A stretch of 64,000 nt of DNA from Betaproteobacteria bacterium (GTDB taxonomy: Bacteria > Pseudomonadota > Gammaproteobacteria > Burkholderiales > JAEUOS01), in the NCBI GenBank assembly GCA_028292405.1, contig JAQGMJ010000043.1, positions 1 to 64,000 of the forward strand, written 5' to 3'. How positions within the stretch are numbered: the first letter of the stretch is position 1; every line of letters begins with the position of its first letter. Shown here piece by piece: positions 26,610-35,770 of the stretch. Under the pieces are notes generated by a model. That model worked only from the letters and a program-made list of their open reading frames with translations. It was not told where the DNA came from and did no database searches. Made by a program: the position numbers and the translations under genes.

Positions 26610-26800
26610 ACGCTCCCATGCCTGCTGTCGTACCGCCAACAACTGCATCCGCAGAATGGGTCGGCAAGCCTTTCTCCGTAGACCGTTGGAGACCCTGACG
26701 GGAAGGACTTGAAAAGGCTTCATGACATGTACGTGGCATTGCTGAAAAACCCCGCACTGAAACCCCGGTTCCTTAACCCTCAAATTCGTCTGGAGACACC

Positions 26801-27031
26801 ATGCAAAACCGGCCACAGCACCAAGGAGCGTGGAAATGGCCCCATTCCCCCATTGAACTGCCCGGCGCAATACCTGGGAGTGACGCTCGGGCCGCCAATG
26901 ATGAGCGAATTGCGGCGGAGGCCTACCGCATCGCTGAGGAGCGCGGGTTCCCGCTGAACGCTGCCCTCGATCATTGGCTCGAAGCCGAAAAACGCATTTC
27001 ACAAGAAGAGAATAATCGTGAGCGGAACTAG
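26801..27031 (+). CDS. DUF2934 small protein
   Basis: 76 aa. A variable N-terminal third is followed by the DUF2934 core RIAAEAYRIAEERG and [20 protein letters not shown] precedes the ATG. The family is found next to Hsp20, glycogen/trehalose and general-stress genes; biochemical role unknown. Confidence 0.8.
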   Translation: MQNRPQHQGAWKWPHSPIELPGAIPGSDARAANDERIAAEAYRIAEERGFPLNAALDHWLEAEKRISQEENNRERN

Positions 27032-27224
27032 CCATTCACTCCGACCTTTAAAAGACTACATGGCAGAGGAATTGGCCATGGAAAAGTCTCAAGCCGATTT
27101 GTACATATCGTCGCTGTATTCTTGATTGGAGAAACCATCCGTATATCGAATAACCAGCCTTCGCACGTCTCTTTTCCTGTGGTAGACCTAGTATCCGGTT
27201 ATACGTCGCAGGACAGGAGACAGT

Positions 27225-29153
27225 GTGCTTAAAGAACCCGAAGACCGACTCTTTAAGATCATGGCGGATCAGGTTACTGATTACGCGATTTTCCTGCTAT
27301 CGCCAGAAGGCCTCGTTCTCAGTTGGAACGCGGGCGCGGCCAAGATCAAAGGTTTCGTCGCAGGCGATATCATCGGCAAGCATTTCAGCACCTTCTATAC
27401 CCAGCCGGACATCGACCGACGTTGGCCCGACCATGAATTGCGTCTTGCGCGGACGGAGGGGCGGTTCGAGGATGCGGGATGGCGTATGCGCAAAGACGGC
27501 TCACGTTTTTGGGCCAACGTCATCATTACGGCGCTGCGGGATGAAAAGGGAGAATTACTGGCATTCTCAAAGATTACCCGTGATCTGACCACGCGCAGGG
27601 AGCAGGAAGAGGAGCTTCGCCAAAGCGAAGAGCGCTTTCGCCTTCTAGTGGAAGGTGTTCAGGACTATGCCGTCTACATGCTCAGTCCCGAAGGCATAGT
27701 GACGAGCTGGAATACCGGTGCGCGGCGGATCAAAGGCTACGACGCCGCGGACATTATCGGACGGCATTTCTCTCAGTTCTATTCGTCCGAGGATATCGAC
27801 GCCAACAAGCCTTGGGCCGAACTTGCGATGGCCCGTGAGCATGGCCGTGCCGAGGAAGAGGGTTGGCGGCTCCGCAAGGATGGATCGCGTTTTTGGGCCA
27901 GGGTTGTCGTGACGGCGCTTTATGACGCCACCGGCGCGCTGCATGGCTTTGCCAAGGTTACGCAGGATTTAACGCAGCGGCGTCAATCGGAGGCCCTTGC
28001 GGAGACGGCTTCGAAGGTCAACGACTTTATCGCCATCTTGGCCCACGAACTGCGCAATCCGCTGGCCCCTATTCGTAACGCCGTGCGACTGCAACTCTTG
28101 CCCAATGTCGATCAAGACAAGAAGACGATGGCCAGCGAGATCATTGACAGGCAAAGCGCCCAGCTTTCCCGCATTGTCGATGACCTGCTCGATATCACGC
28201 GCATCAATAGGGGAACGTTCAGCGTCGAGCACGCGCCGTGTGACATCGCCAACGTCATTGAGCATGCCATCGAAACATCCCGTCCTGGGATCGAAGCCGC
28301 GCGCCACACCCTTGATGTCGAGATCCTTGATAAGCATCTTGTGGTCGAGGGAGATGAACTGCGGCTGGCACAAGTCTTAAGCAATCTGATCAACAACGCT
28401 GTGCGCTATACGCCTGTAGGCGGCCATATCACCGTTACGGCCTCGCGCCAGCAAGGGCGGGAAGGGCATCCCGAGGTCCATGTTTCGGTCGCGGATAACG
28501 GGCGCGGCATTGCCCCTGAAATGATCAAGCCAATCTTCGGGCTATTCGTTCAGGCCAAGGATCATGCGGCCAGGCCAAGTGCTGGCTTGGGCGTCGGGCT
28601 TGCTCTTGCAAGGTCAATCGTGGAGTTGCACCACGGAACGCTCGAGGCGAGCAGTGCTGGCATCGGGCAAGGCGCGGAGTTTGTCATCAAAATGCCGTTG
28701 TTGAAAAGCGCGAGCCGATTGGGGGCCGGCGCGCCTGTCGTGTCGGAGGAGTCTGCGCCGCAGCTTTCTCGCCGCGTTCTCGTTGTTGATGACAGCGAAG
28801 ACGCTGCCGAGGGCTTGAGCGGTCTTCTCAGCGCGCGCGGGCACTTGGTGAAGACAGCCCATGATGGCGGCAGGGCGATCGAAATTTTCACGGAATTTTG
28901 CCCCGACATCGTCTTGCTCGATATCGGCATGCCGGGCATGAGCGGGCTTGAAGTCGCACGACGGCTACGCGAGCGCAACAGAATCCCGCGTCCATTCATT
29001 GTTGCCGTCACGGGCTGGGGTAAGGCCGAAGACGAAGCCAGAACGCAGGACGCCGGATTTGATCTTCATCTGGTCAAGCCAGTTGAAGAAAAACAGATTA
29101 TGGAAATTTTAGGCGCGCTGCCGAGCGCGGGGAATCAGGTTTTCGCACTCTAA
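27225..29153 (+). CDS. Hybrid histidine kinase (PAS-PAS-HisKA-HATPase-REC)
   Basis: 642 aa from GTG 27225 (GGAGACAGT upstream). Two similar PAS domains lie at about 10-125 and 140-255 (DYAIFLLSPEGLVLSWNAGA and DYAVYMLSPEGIVTSWNTGA), evidently a tandem duplication. H-box FIAILAHELRNPLAPIRNAV, N-box QVLSNLINNAVRYT, G-boxes VADNGRGIAPEM and GLGVGLALARSIVELH. The C-terminal receiver has VLVVDDSEDAAEG, phospho-Asp in VLLDIGMPGMSG and Lys in HLVKP. No membrane segment, so it senses a cytoplasmic signal. Confidence 0.92.
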   Translation: MLKEPEDRLFKIMADQVTDYAIFLLSPEGLVLSWNAGAAKIKGFVAGDIIGKHFSTFYTQPDIDRRWPDHELRLARTEGRFEDAGWRMRKDGSRFWANVIITALRDEKGELLAFSKITRDLTTRREQEEELRQSEERFRLLVEGVQDYAVYMLSPEGIVTSWNTGARRIKGYDAADIIGRHFSQFYSSEDIDANKPWAELAMAREHGRAEEEGWRLRKDGSRFWARVVVTALYDATGALHGFAKVTQDLTQRRQSEALAETASKVNDFIAILAHELRNPLAPIRNAVRLQLLPNVDQDKKTMASEIIDRQSAQLSRIVDDLLDITRINRGTFSVEHAPCDIANVIEHAIETSRPGIEAARHTLDVEILDKHLVVEGDELRLAQVLSNLINNAVRYTPVGGHITVTASRQQGREGHPEVHVSVADNGRGIAPEMIKPIFGLFVQAKDHAARPSAGLGVGLALARSIVELHHGTLEASSAGIGQGAEFVIKMPLLKSASRLGAGAPVVSEESAPQLSRRVLVVDDSEDAAEGLSGLLSARGHLVKTAHDGGRAIEIFTEFCPDIVLLDIGMPGMSGLEVARRLRERNRIPRPFIVAVTGWGKAEDEARTQDAGFDLHLVKPVEEKQIMEILGALPSAGNQVFAL

Positions 29154-29255
29154 CCACCGGCACGGGACTTTAGCCTGCTGCCGGTCGTGGCTTTGTCGTT
29201 CGGTAGCTCATTGATATGACTGGCGCTCCGTTCCCGGAAAGGTTCCGGCTCGCAA

Positions 29256-32200
29256 TTACGAGGACTTTCCCTTGCTCTCGGACCATTTTCGGGTGAACGC
29301 CAGCATGTCTTGAAGCGGCAGCGCCGGGCTAATCAAATAACCCTGAATCTCGTCGCAATGCAGCAAGGTCAAAGCATCCTCCTGCTCTTGCGCATCCACC
29401 CCTTCGGCTATGACCTTCAGCTTGAGCGAATGTGCCAAAGAAATGATCGTGGATACCAGCGTCATCGAATTTTGCTCCTTCAGCATCGAAATGATGAACG
29501 AACGGTCGATCTTCAGGTAATCGGCAGGTAAGCGGGCCAAATAGCCAAGCGACGAGTAACCGGTGCCGAAATCGTCGATGGCGATATTCACGCCGAGAGC
29601 ACGGATCGCCTTGAGCTTTTCTATATTCCCCTCGATATCCTCCATCATCAAACTCTCTGTGATTTCCAAGTCGATGCCCGGCGCACTGCCAGTATCCCTT
29701 ATCGCATCTTTCACGACATCGACAAAGTTGGCTCGTCGTAACTGTATCGGCGATACATTGACCGCAATGCGCAGCGGGGGCACACCCAACACTTGCATGA
29801 TCCTGTAATCGAGGACAGCACGACGTAAGACCCAAGCGCCGACCTCCAATATCAAACCGGTCTGCTCCATCAAAGGAATGAATTTCAGCGGCGGGACCAG
29901 GCCCAGTTCAGGGCTCTTCCAGCGGATGAGACCTTCTATCGCTTCAATGCGTTGCGTCGCCAGGTTCAGTTTCGGCTGATAGTAAAGTTCGAATTCGTCC
30001 CGTTCAAGCGCCCGCCGTAACTGGTTCTCCAGGGTCAGTTGTCCGCCGTCGCTATTGCTCATGTGCTTGGCATAAAAGACGAATTTTTCGCTGCTTTCCT
30101 TCGCCCTCTTTAGCGCGGATTCAGCGTTGGTAACGAGCGTGTTCGCATCGCCGCCGTGGTCGGGGTAAATCGCAACACCCACCCGCGCGGCGATTTTCAA
30201 TTCCCTCTCGGCGATCTGAAAGCGTTCGCCGAAATACTCGGTCAAGCCCCGTTCAATGCGCCGCGCCAACCCTTCGTCGGACTGCACCGCTGGGAGGACC
30301 ATCGCAAATTGATCTGCGCCAAGGTGGGCGAACAGGCTGTGATTGCCGGGCCTGCGGACGAACCGTTCCACAATCAGCTTGAGAAGCATGTCTCCGACCA
30401 CACGACCAAGCGAGTCGTTGATCAGCTTAAACCGTTCGATGTCAATGACCAGAACCGCGAGCCGATGTCCCTGGCCGGCGGCTCCGTCGATATACAGGTT
30501 CACCCGCTCTTGGAACAAAGTCCGGTTGGCCAGCCCCGTCAGCACGTCGTAACGGGCAAGGTAGGTGAGCCGTTCACTCTTTTCAAGATGATCAATCGCG
30601 AAGGAAATATCGCCAGCAAGCTCAAGAAGGAGCTTTACTTCCCCCTCATCGAAGAAATTGATGGTGTCCGCATAGAGCGACAGCACGCCTGTCACCCCGA
30701 TCGAATCCGTCAGGGGAAGCACGGCGACCGAACGAAAGCCACGCGCAAGGGCGTCCTTCTTCAACAAAAGCAATTGCGAACTGGCTTCGATGTTGTTGAC
30801 GATCACCGGCTTGCGTTCGAACACTGCCCGTCCGGCCATGCCAAGACCACCAGGCGCGGAATCGACCACGCTGAGGGGAATCAAATCGGTGTAGCCTTGC
30901 GTGGTATCGCGCAAGGCGACGATTTTGAGCGCCATTGCACGGCGGTCTACGATCCCGATCCACGCGAGCGCGAAGTGTCCATCCTCGACCGCGATCCGAC
31001 ACGCTTCTTGGAATAGCTCATCGCGATTATCCACGCGGACAATCAGCGAGTTGATGCCGCTCAGCACCCTATGGATGCGGTTGAGACGGGCGATATGATT
31101 TTGTTGTGCCTGTCGCAACATGAACTGACCAATCTGTCCCGCTATCACCCCGACCGCCTTCATCAGGCGCGCATCCGGCGTCTGAATCTCGCCATTTAGA
31201 AACGCCAGCACGCCGATGGTCTTGCCGCCCGCAAAGATGGGAAAGATAAAGGCGGCGTGCAAATCAGCAGCGCTAATGTCAGCACCGCGCTTGACCCTGC
31301 TGTCAGCCGAGGCGTCGGCAAGCCAGACCGGCTCACCGGATAGCCAAACCGCCCCTACCAATCCCTCGCCCGGCCGGAAGGTCATCCCACGCGAACTGGC
31401 GATAAATTGGTCGAGCGCAGGTTCGTCCTTTGCCCAAAATTCATCGAAACGCAGCACCCCGGCGGCTTCATCCAAGGCAAAGTAGCGACCGCAATCCCAC
31501 CCTTCGGTTTCGCAGATCGCGCGGATGATCGCTTTCTGGGCCGTGGGGGCGTCGTCCGCTCCGGCCAGACAATGCGCTACGACATGTTCAAGGCGGAGAA
31601 TCTGGTCGCCGCGCTTGCGCTCGGTAATATCCTCGAAGACAGTCACATCGTTGACGGACTGGTCGTCCGGCCAATGCATCAACGTCACCGTCAGACGCAT
31701 CCACACGGTCTGACCGTCTTTATGGAGAAAGCGTCTCTCCTTAGTAAAAGAGTCGATTTGGCCGGTCAGCAATTGCTGGCGGAATTCGCCTGTAGCTTCA
31801 AAGTCTTCCGCATGCGCGAGCTCCTTCGCGATTAGGCCGATCATTTCCGCTGGTTTATAGCCCAGCATTTCGGCTAACCGGCGGTTGACCTGGATAAACC
31901 GTCCGCTGGCATCGAGATGCGCAATGCCAACAACGGCTTGATCAAACGTGGCCGCGAAGAGCCGCTGATTGTCATGGACCTTGGAATCAGCCACGTCCCG
32001 GGCGGACCGGGCGTCGGCATCCCGCAGCGCGCGCTCGACGATGGGCCCGAGGCGCGTCAGGCTGCCTTTGAGAAAATAGTCAGTTGCGCCACTGCGCAAG
32101 CCTTTGACTGCCTGCGCTTCACCTGAGGCACTGGAAATAAAAATGAATGGAATACCGGGGGATTTATCGCGTGCAATCGAAAGTGCGTCCATGCCGCCGA

Positions 32201-32387
32201 ATTCTGCCAAATTCATATCCGACAAAATCACCCGAGGCTTGAACTCGGCTAATGCTAGCGAAAAATCTTCCTGTAGATGGACGCGATACCCGGCGCAGTC
32301 AAGGCCGCTTTCCTTCAGGGCGGCGATCCATAACGCTGCGTCCTCTTCGACATCTTGAACAATCAGAACATTGATCGGATCGGCCAT
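29256..32387 (-). CDS. REC-PAS-GAF-GAF-GGDEF-EAL protein
   Basis: 1043 aa, soluble. Order: receiver (1-125, Asp in VILSDMNLAEFGG), PAS (about 145-265), two GAF-like domains (about 275-425 and 445-600), GGDEF (620-780) and EAL (795-1035). The GGDEF signature is LGADQFAMV, so cyclase activity is probably lost. The EAL part keeps EGLIRW, NVSPIQL, ELEITESLMMED, DDFGTGYSSL and KIDRSF, so c-di-GMP hydrolysis is likely. A phosphorylatable receiver links a two-component input to c-di-GMP turnover. Convergent with the hybrid kinase at 27225, a possible donor. Confidence 0.9.
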   Translation of the reverse strand: MADPINVLIVQDVEEDAALWIAALKESGLDCAGYRVHLQEDFSLALAEFKPRVILSDMNLAEFGGMDALSIARDKSPGIPFIFISSASGEAQAVKGLRSGATDYFLKGSLTRLGPIVERALRDADARSARDVADSKVHDNQRLFAATFDQAVVGIAHLDASGRFIQVNRRLAEMLGYKPAEMIGLIAKELAHAEDFEATGEFRQQLLTGQIDSFTKERRFLHKDGQTVWMRLTVTLMHWPDDQSVNDVTVFEDITERKRGDQILRLEHVVAHCLAGADDAPTAQKAIIRAICETEGWDCGRYFALDEAAGVLRFDEFWAKDEPALDQFIASSRGMTFRPGEGLVGAVWLSGEPVWLADASADSRVKRGADISAADLHAAFIFPIFAGGKTIGVLAFLNGEIQTPDARLMKAVGVIAGQIGQFMLRQAQQNHIARLNRIHRVLSGINSLIVRVDNRDELFQEACRIAVEDGHFALAWIGIVDRRAMALKIVALRDTTQGYTDLIPLSVVDSAPGGLGMAGRAVFERKPVIVNNIEASSQLLLLKKDALARGFRSVAVLPLTDSIGVTGVLSLYADTINFFDEGEVKLLLELAGDISFAIDHLEKSERLTYLARYDVLTGLANRTLFQERVNLYIDGAAGQGHRLAVLVIDIERFKLINDSLGRVVGDMLLKLIVERFVRRPGNHSLFAHLGADQFAMVLPAVQSDEGLARRIERGLTEYFGERFQIAERELKIAARVGVAIYPDHGGDANTLVTNAESALKRAKESSEKFVFYAKHMSNSDGGQLTLENQLRRALERDEFELYYQPKLNLATQRIEAIEGLIRWKSPELGLVPPLKFIPLMEQTGLILEVGAWVLRRAVLDYRIMQVLGVPPLRIAVNVSPIQLRRANFVDVVKDAIRDTGSAPGIDLEITESLMMEDIEGNIEKLKAIRALGVNIAIDDFGTGYSSLGYLARLPADYLKIDRSFIISMLKEQNSMTLVSTIISLAHSLKLKVIAEGVDAQEQEDALTLLHCDEIQGYLISPALPLQDMLAFTRKWSESKGKSS

Positions 32388-32624
32388 GATTAGAATTATT
32401 TATCGGCTACCTGTTGAGAATGAGGATGCCTACGATGACTTTGCCGACCCGGGATACCGAGACCTGCAACGTATCTCGGTGCCGTCTCGAAAAAGTGTAC
32501 TGCAAAAATCCCGTGCGCGGACCATCGGTTCGCAAAAACTTCTTATAACCTCGCTTCACAGTCCGGCCGCGCCGAATGCCTTGACCAGGCCAGAACGGAT
32601 CAACCGCGAAACAGACTGCGGCTC

Positions 32625-32771
32625 TCATCCGACCTTCTTCTGGTTCGCGCCAGCCTTGGCCGGAATCTTTCCTGTATTACTTTGCGCTTTCTCCGGCCGA
32701 CCCCGCTTCTTCGGCTTTTTCGCATTGTCCAGCGTGTTGTTATTGGTGGACTGCTGTCCATTCTTTGCCAT
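32625..32771 (-). CDS. 48-aa basic protein with AT-hook-like KKRGRP motif
   Basis: CAGGAAACGATC precedes an ATG encoding 48 residues: Asn/Gln-rich start (MAKNGQQSTNNN), then KKPKKRGRPEKAQ and a Lys-rich end. Codons are GC-rich at third positions, as in real genes here. RGRP flanked by Lys is the core of AT-hook minor-groove binders. It is not similar to anything else in the window. It could be a small nucleoid or stress protein. Confidence 0.6.
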   Translation of the reverse strand: MAKNGQQSTNNNTLDNAKKPKKRGRPEKAQSNTGKIPAKAGANQKKVG

Positions 32772-32941
32772 GATCGTTTCCTGCAGGGTAAGTGTTACCG
32801 TGAGCGATATCGTGAGTCAGCGGCGATCCGGGCGCTGTCAGACAGAGGCGCTTTTATGGGTAGGATCAGCATCAGGTTATGACGGACGAATACCAAACAG
32901 CGCGAAAAAAGACAGCGGAGGCACGAGCCGCTATCTGCCTT

Positions 32942-33190
32942 GGACCCGATCTCGATCCGGCGTGGTTTTGCTCGATCCGTTCGCGGGACGCGGATCGCCA
33001 GCACACCATCCTTCAGGCTGGCCTCCACGGCTGCGGTATCTAGTCGCTGGAGAGCAAGACTACGGTGGTAGGTGCCGTCGCGAACTTCGCATGCAAAACG
33101 TTGAGGTCATCCGGCGCCGGCATTGAAATCTCGGCATCGACAAGCAAATGACCACCTTCGACACGGACGTTTAGTTTGTCTTTCGGAACG
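32942..33190 (-). pseudogene. Hsp20 remnant, 5' truncated and frameshifted
   Basis: Reading from about 33190 gives VPKDKLNVRVEGGHLLVDA and PDDLNVLHA, then a one-base shift, then VEASLKDGVLAIRVPRTDR and AKPRRIEIGS. This is nearly the same protein as the intact Hsp20 at 47533 (KDNLNVRVEGGHLLIDAG and so on). The N-terminal half is absent: the remnant begins inside the last codons of the GGDEF-EAL gene. It marks a deletion or recombination junction. Confidence 0.8.
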
Positions 33191-35372
33191 CGGACCCGGA
33201 AAGCTCCCGCAGGAAGTTAGATTCAAAGTCATCCACCGGCACCGGCTTGCTGAATAGGTAGCCCTGCATCTCGTCGCATCTCAGCAGCCGTAGCAGATTC
33301 TGCTGATCAGCGGTCTCTACGCCCTCCGCAACGACCTTGAGCTTGAGTGAATGCGCCAGGTTGATGATGGTCGATACCAGCGCCAGGCCGCTCGGCCCTT
33401 TCGTCATCTCGATCACGAACGAGCGGTCGATCTTTAGTGAGTCCACCGGCAGCTTCGAGAGGTAGCTGAGCGAAGAAAAGCCGGTGCCAAAGTCATCAAT
33501 GGCGATGGGGACGCCGAGGGCGCGAATCGCTTGCAGACTGCCGATGTTGTGCTGCACATCTTCCATGATCAGGCTCTCGGTGATCTCTAGCTCAAGTCCA
33601 TCCGACGCGCCTTCATCCGTGCCAATGACTTGTTTGATCTCATCTAGAAAGCCGCGATTGCGTAGTTGGAGAGGCGATACATTAACCGCTACGCGTACGG
33701 CTGCGAGGCCGGCAGCACGCCAGCGCAGGTAGTCTGCGACTGCTTGGCGCATTGCCCAGCGCCCAACCTCATGAATCAGCCCAGTCTCTTCGAGGACCGG
33801 AATGAAGCGCCCCGGCGGCACAAGCCCGGTTTGCGGGTCTTGCCAACGGATCAGTGCCTCGGCCCCGGTAATTTTGCCGCTGGCGAGGTCGACCTTGGGC
33901 TGGTAATGAAGGACGAACTCCCCTTCGTCAAGCGCCCGGCGTAACTGGTTCTCCAGCGTCAGTTGGCCGGCCACCAACACGGTCATCCGCTGCGAATAGA
34001 GCAGGTAGCGCTCGCCCCTTGCTTTTGCATGCTTGAGTGCCGCCTCCGCATGTTTGAACAAAGTATCGGCATCGATGCCGTTGTCCGGAAAAACCGCCAC
34101 GCCGGCCTTGCCGGCGATGCGAAATACGGCGCCATTCAAGTGAAACGGATGTTGCATGAAAGTTTCAATCGATTTCTCTAGAAATCGCGCGGCATCGCCT
34201 TCCTGCCTCACTTCTGGCAGCAACACCGCAAACTCGTCCGCTGCCACCCGTGCCACCAAGCTAGCGTCGCCGACGTTGTGTGTCAGCCAGTCCGCCACTT
34301 GGCGAAGCAGGGCGTCGCCGGCAGGTCTTCCCAAGCTATCGTTGATGTTCTTGAATCGCTCCAAGTCGATGAGATATAGGGCAAGCTTATGCCCTCCGCT
34401 GGCGGCCTTGCGAATGTGTTGGGCCAGCCTATCGAGAAGCAGGCTCCGGTTTGCCAGGCCGGTGAGGGGGTCATAGTAGGCGAGGAAGTCTGCGCGCTCG
34501 GTCGCGAGCCTGCGCTGTCGCGCCTCCTCTTCCAACAACGCGTTGGACCGGGCAAGTTCTCCGGTTCTTGCGGCGACACGTTCTTCGAGATCGCGCTTGT
34601 GTCCGACCAGTTCCGCGTGCGTGGCGCTTAAATCCTCCGCCATTCGGTTGAATGCGGTGCCCAACAATCCGATTTCATCCTGTGACTGGGCGGCGACCCG
34701 CGCCTCGTAGTCCTGGGCCGCAATCCGGTCCACGCTGGCTTTAAGCTGCAGCAGTGGTTGCGCGATGCGCCTGGCAATCCCAAGACCAAAAATAGTCACG
34801 AGCAGCACGGTGGCGATACCGGTTGCGATAATCAGATACAACTCGTCGCGCTCCACTGCAAATAACTCCTCCCGGATATCCGAGTATTCGAGAATCACCG
34901 CACCGAGCGCCGCCTTGCCCGACCCCGGCGCGCCGCGTCCCAACGGAACAACGATCTGGTAGGCGCCGTGGACATGCTGGCTATTTTTTTCGATAAACGT
35001 CCGGACCTGGCTATCGCTGATGGTCTTGCCAACTTCGTTACCAGAGTCGTGATCGAAGATGGTTCCCACATCGTTGGCGTCAATATCAGCGAGGCCTCTT
35101 TTGCCGGCATCGACAATCACCACATCGCGCTTGCGCACGGCGTTCAGCCGGACCACATAGTCCTGTAACCGAGGCTTGATGCCGTTGCCTTCCATCGCCC
35201 CATCGGCAATCAGTTCGGCCACGTGCTCGCCTTCTAGCTGGGCCGCGCGCTCTATGGTCGAAAAGTGGGCCGATATTGCGATGCAAACGAATATTGCGGC
35301 AAAACAGGCAACCATCATGAAGGCCGCCCCAAGCTTCCCCCGAATGCTCCACCTTGTCCCAATAATTGTCAC
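33171..35372 (-). CDS. Membrane GGDEF-EAL protein with periplasmic sensor and HAMP
   Basis: 733 aa. TM1 about 15-33, periplasmic sensor 35-175, TM2 about 182-203, HAMP 203-255, coiled coil, GGDEF 290-450, EAL 470-720. The GGDEF motif is VAADEFAVLLP, so cyclase activity is doubtful. EAL retains GAEALIRW, NVSPLQL, LEITESLIMED, DDFGTGFSSL and KIDRSF, consistent with a phosphodiesterase. The last residues (SAFRKTN) are encoded by sequence homologous to hsp20, so the native C-terminus was replaced. Confidence 0.9.
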   Translation of the reverse strand: MTIIGTRWSIRGKLGAAFMMVACFAAIFVCIAISAHFSTIERAAQLEGEHVAELIADGAMEGNGIKPRLQDYVVRLNAVRKRDVVIVDAGKRGLADIDANDVGTIFDHDSGNEVGKTISDSQVRTFIEKNSQHVHGAYQIVVPLGRGAPGSGKAALGAVILEYSDIREELFAVERDELYLIIATGIATVLLVTIFGLGIARRIAQPLLQLKASVDRIAAQDYEARVAAQSQDEIGLLGTAFNRMAEDLSATHAELVGHKRDLEERVAARTGELARSNALLEEEARQRRLATERADFLAYYDPLTGLANRSLLLDRLAQHIRKAASGGHKLALYLIDLERFKNINDSLGRPAGDALLRQVADWLTHNVGDASLVARVAADEFAVLLPEVRQEGDAARFLEKSIETFMQHPFHLNGAVFRIAGKAGVAVFPDNGIDADTLFKHAEAALKHAKARGERYLLYSQRMTVLVAGQLTLENQLRRALDEGEFVLHYQPKVDLASGKITGAEALIRWQDPQTGLVPPGRFIPVLEETGLIHEVGRWAMRQAVADYLRWRAAGLAAVRVAVNVSPLQLRNRGFLDEIKQVIGTDEGASDGLELEITESLIMEDVQHNIGSLQAIRALGVPIAIDDFGTGFSSLSYLSKLPVDSLKIDRSFVIEMTKGPSGLALVSTIINLAHSLKLKVVAEGVETADQQNLLRLLRCDEMQGYLFSKPVPVDDFESNFLRELSGSAFRKTN

Positions 35373-35770
35373 TTGCCCTCCTCCGGTTGAAGCGGCGATG
35401 CATCTAATCGGTCCTGCTTTTCCGTCCAGTGAAGGGATCGTTTGTGTCTCGTATCGACTGAGCGGTAAGCCCCGCGATGGCGCAACGCCGGGCCGAATTA
35501 GCTTACACCGTTTTCACGCTGCACCGCGGTTGCAATCAAGGGCCAGGCGCAGCCTTGGGGAATGGGTCAGCCATTGCTGGCTGCGCCTGTCTACGGAGTC
35601 TGAGAGGCAAGCCGTATGTTCAGTTCGCATTAAGAGTATGCTGACTATAAAGGTCCTTTGAAACCAGCGCGACTAACCGTGCGGCTTCGTGGGCGCTCGC
35701 CATCGGCCTCTTTGGACGGCCAGTTCACAATTTTCGTCGAAGCTGGAATGAGTTTCCAAGGAGCTTAGCG
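35373..35770. other. Intergenic region between divergent signalling genes
   Basis: 398 bp between the GGDEF-EAL gene (leftward) and the Ser/Thr kinase gene (rightward). No convincing ORF. CCAAGGAGCTTAGCG just before 35771 contains the kinase ribosome binding site. Promoters for both genes must lie here but none is clear by eye. Confidence 0.4.

Noticed and set aside
27018..27125. 35-aa GTG-started ORF overlapping the DUF2934 stop
   Set aside because: No ribosome binding site, no recognisable family, and overlap by 14 bp may be chance; not reported as a gene.
29156..29190. ACCGGCA/TGCCGGT stem between convergent signalling genes
   Set aside because: Loop of 16 nt and no T-run; too weak to call a terminator.
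32371..33126. 251-aa plus-strand ORF
   Set aside because: It lies antisense to the 48-aa gene and the Hsp20 remnant and has no protein-like composition.
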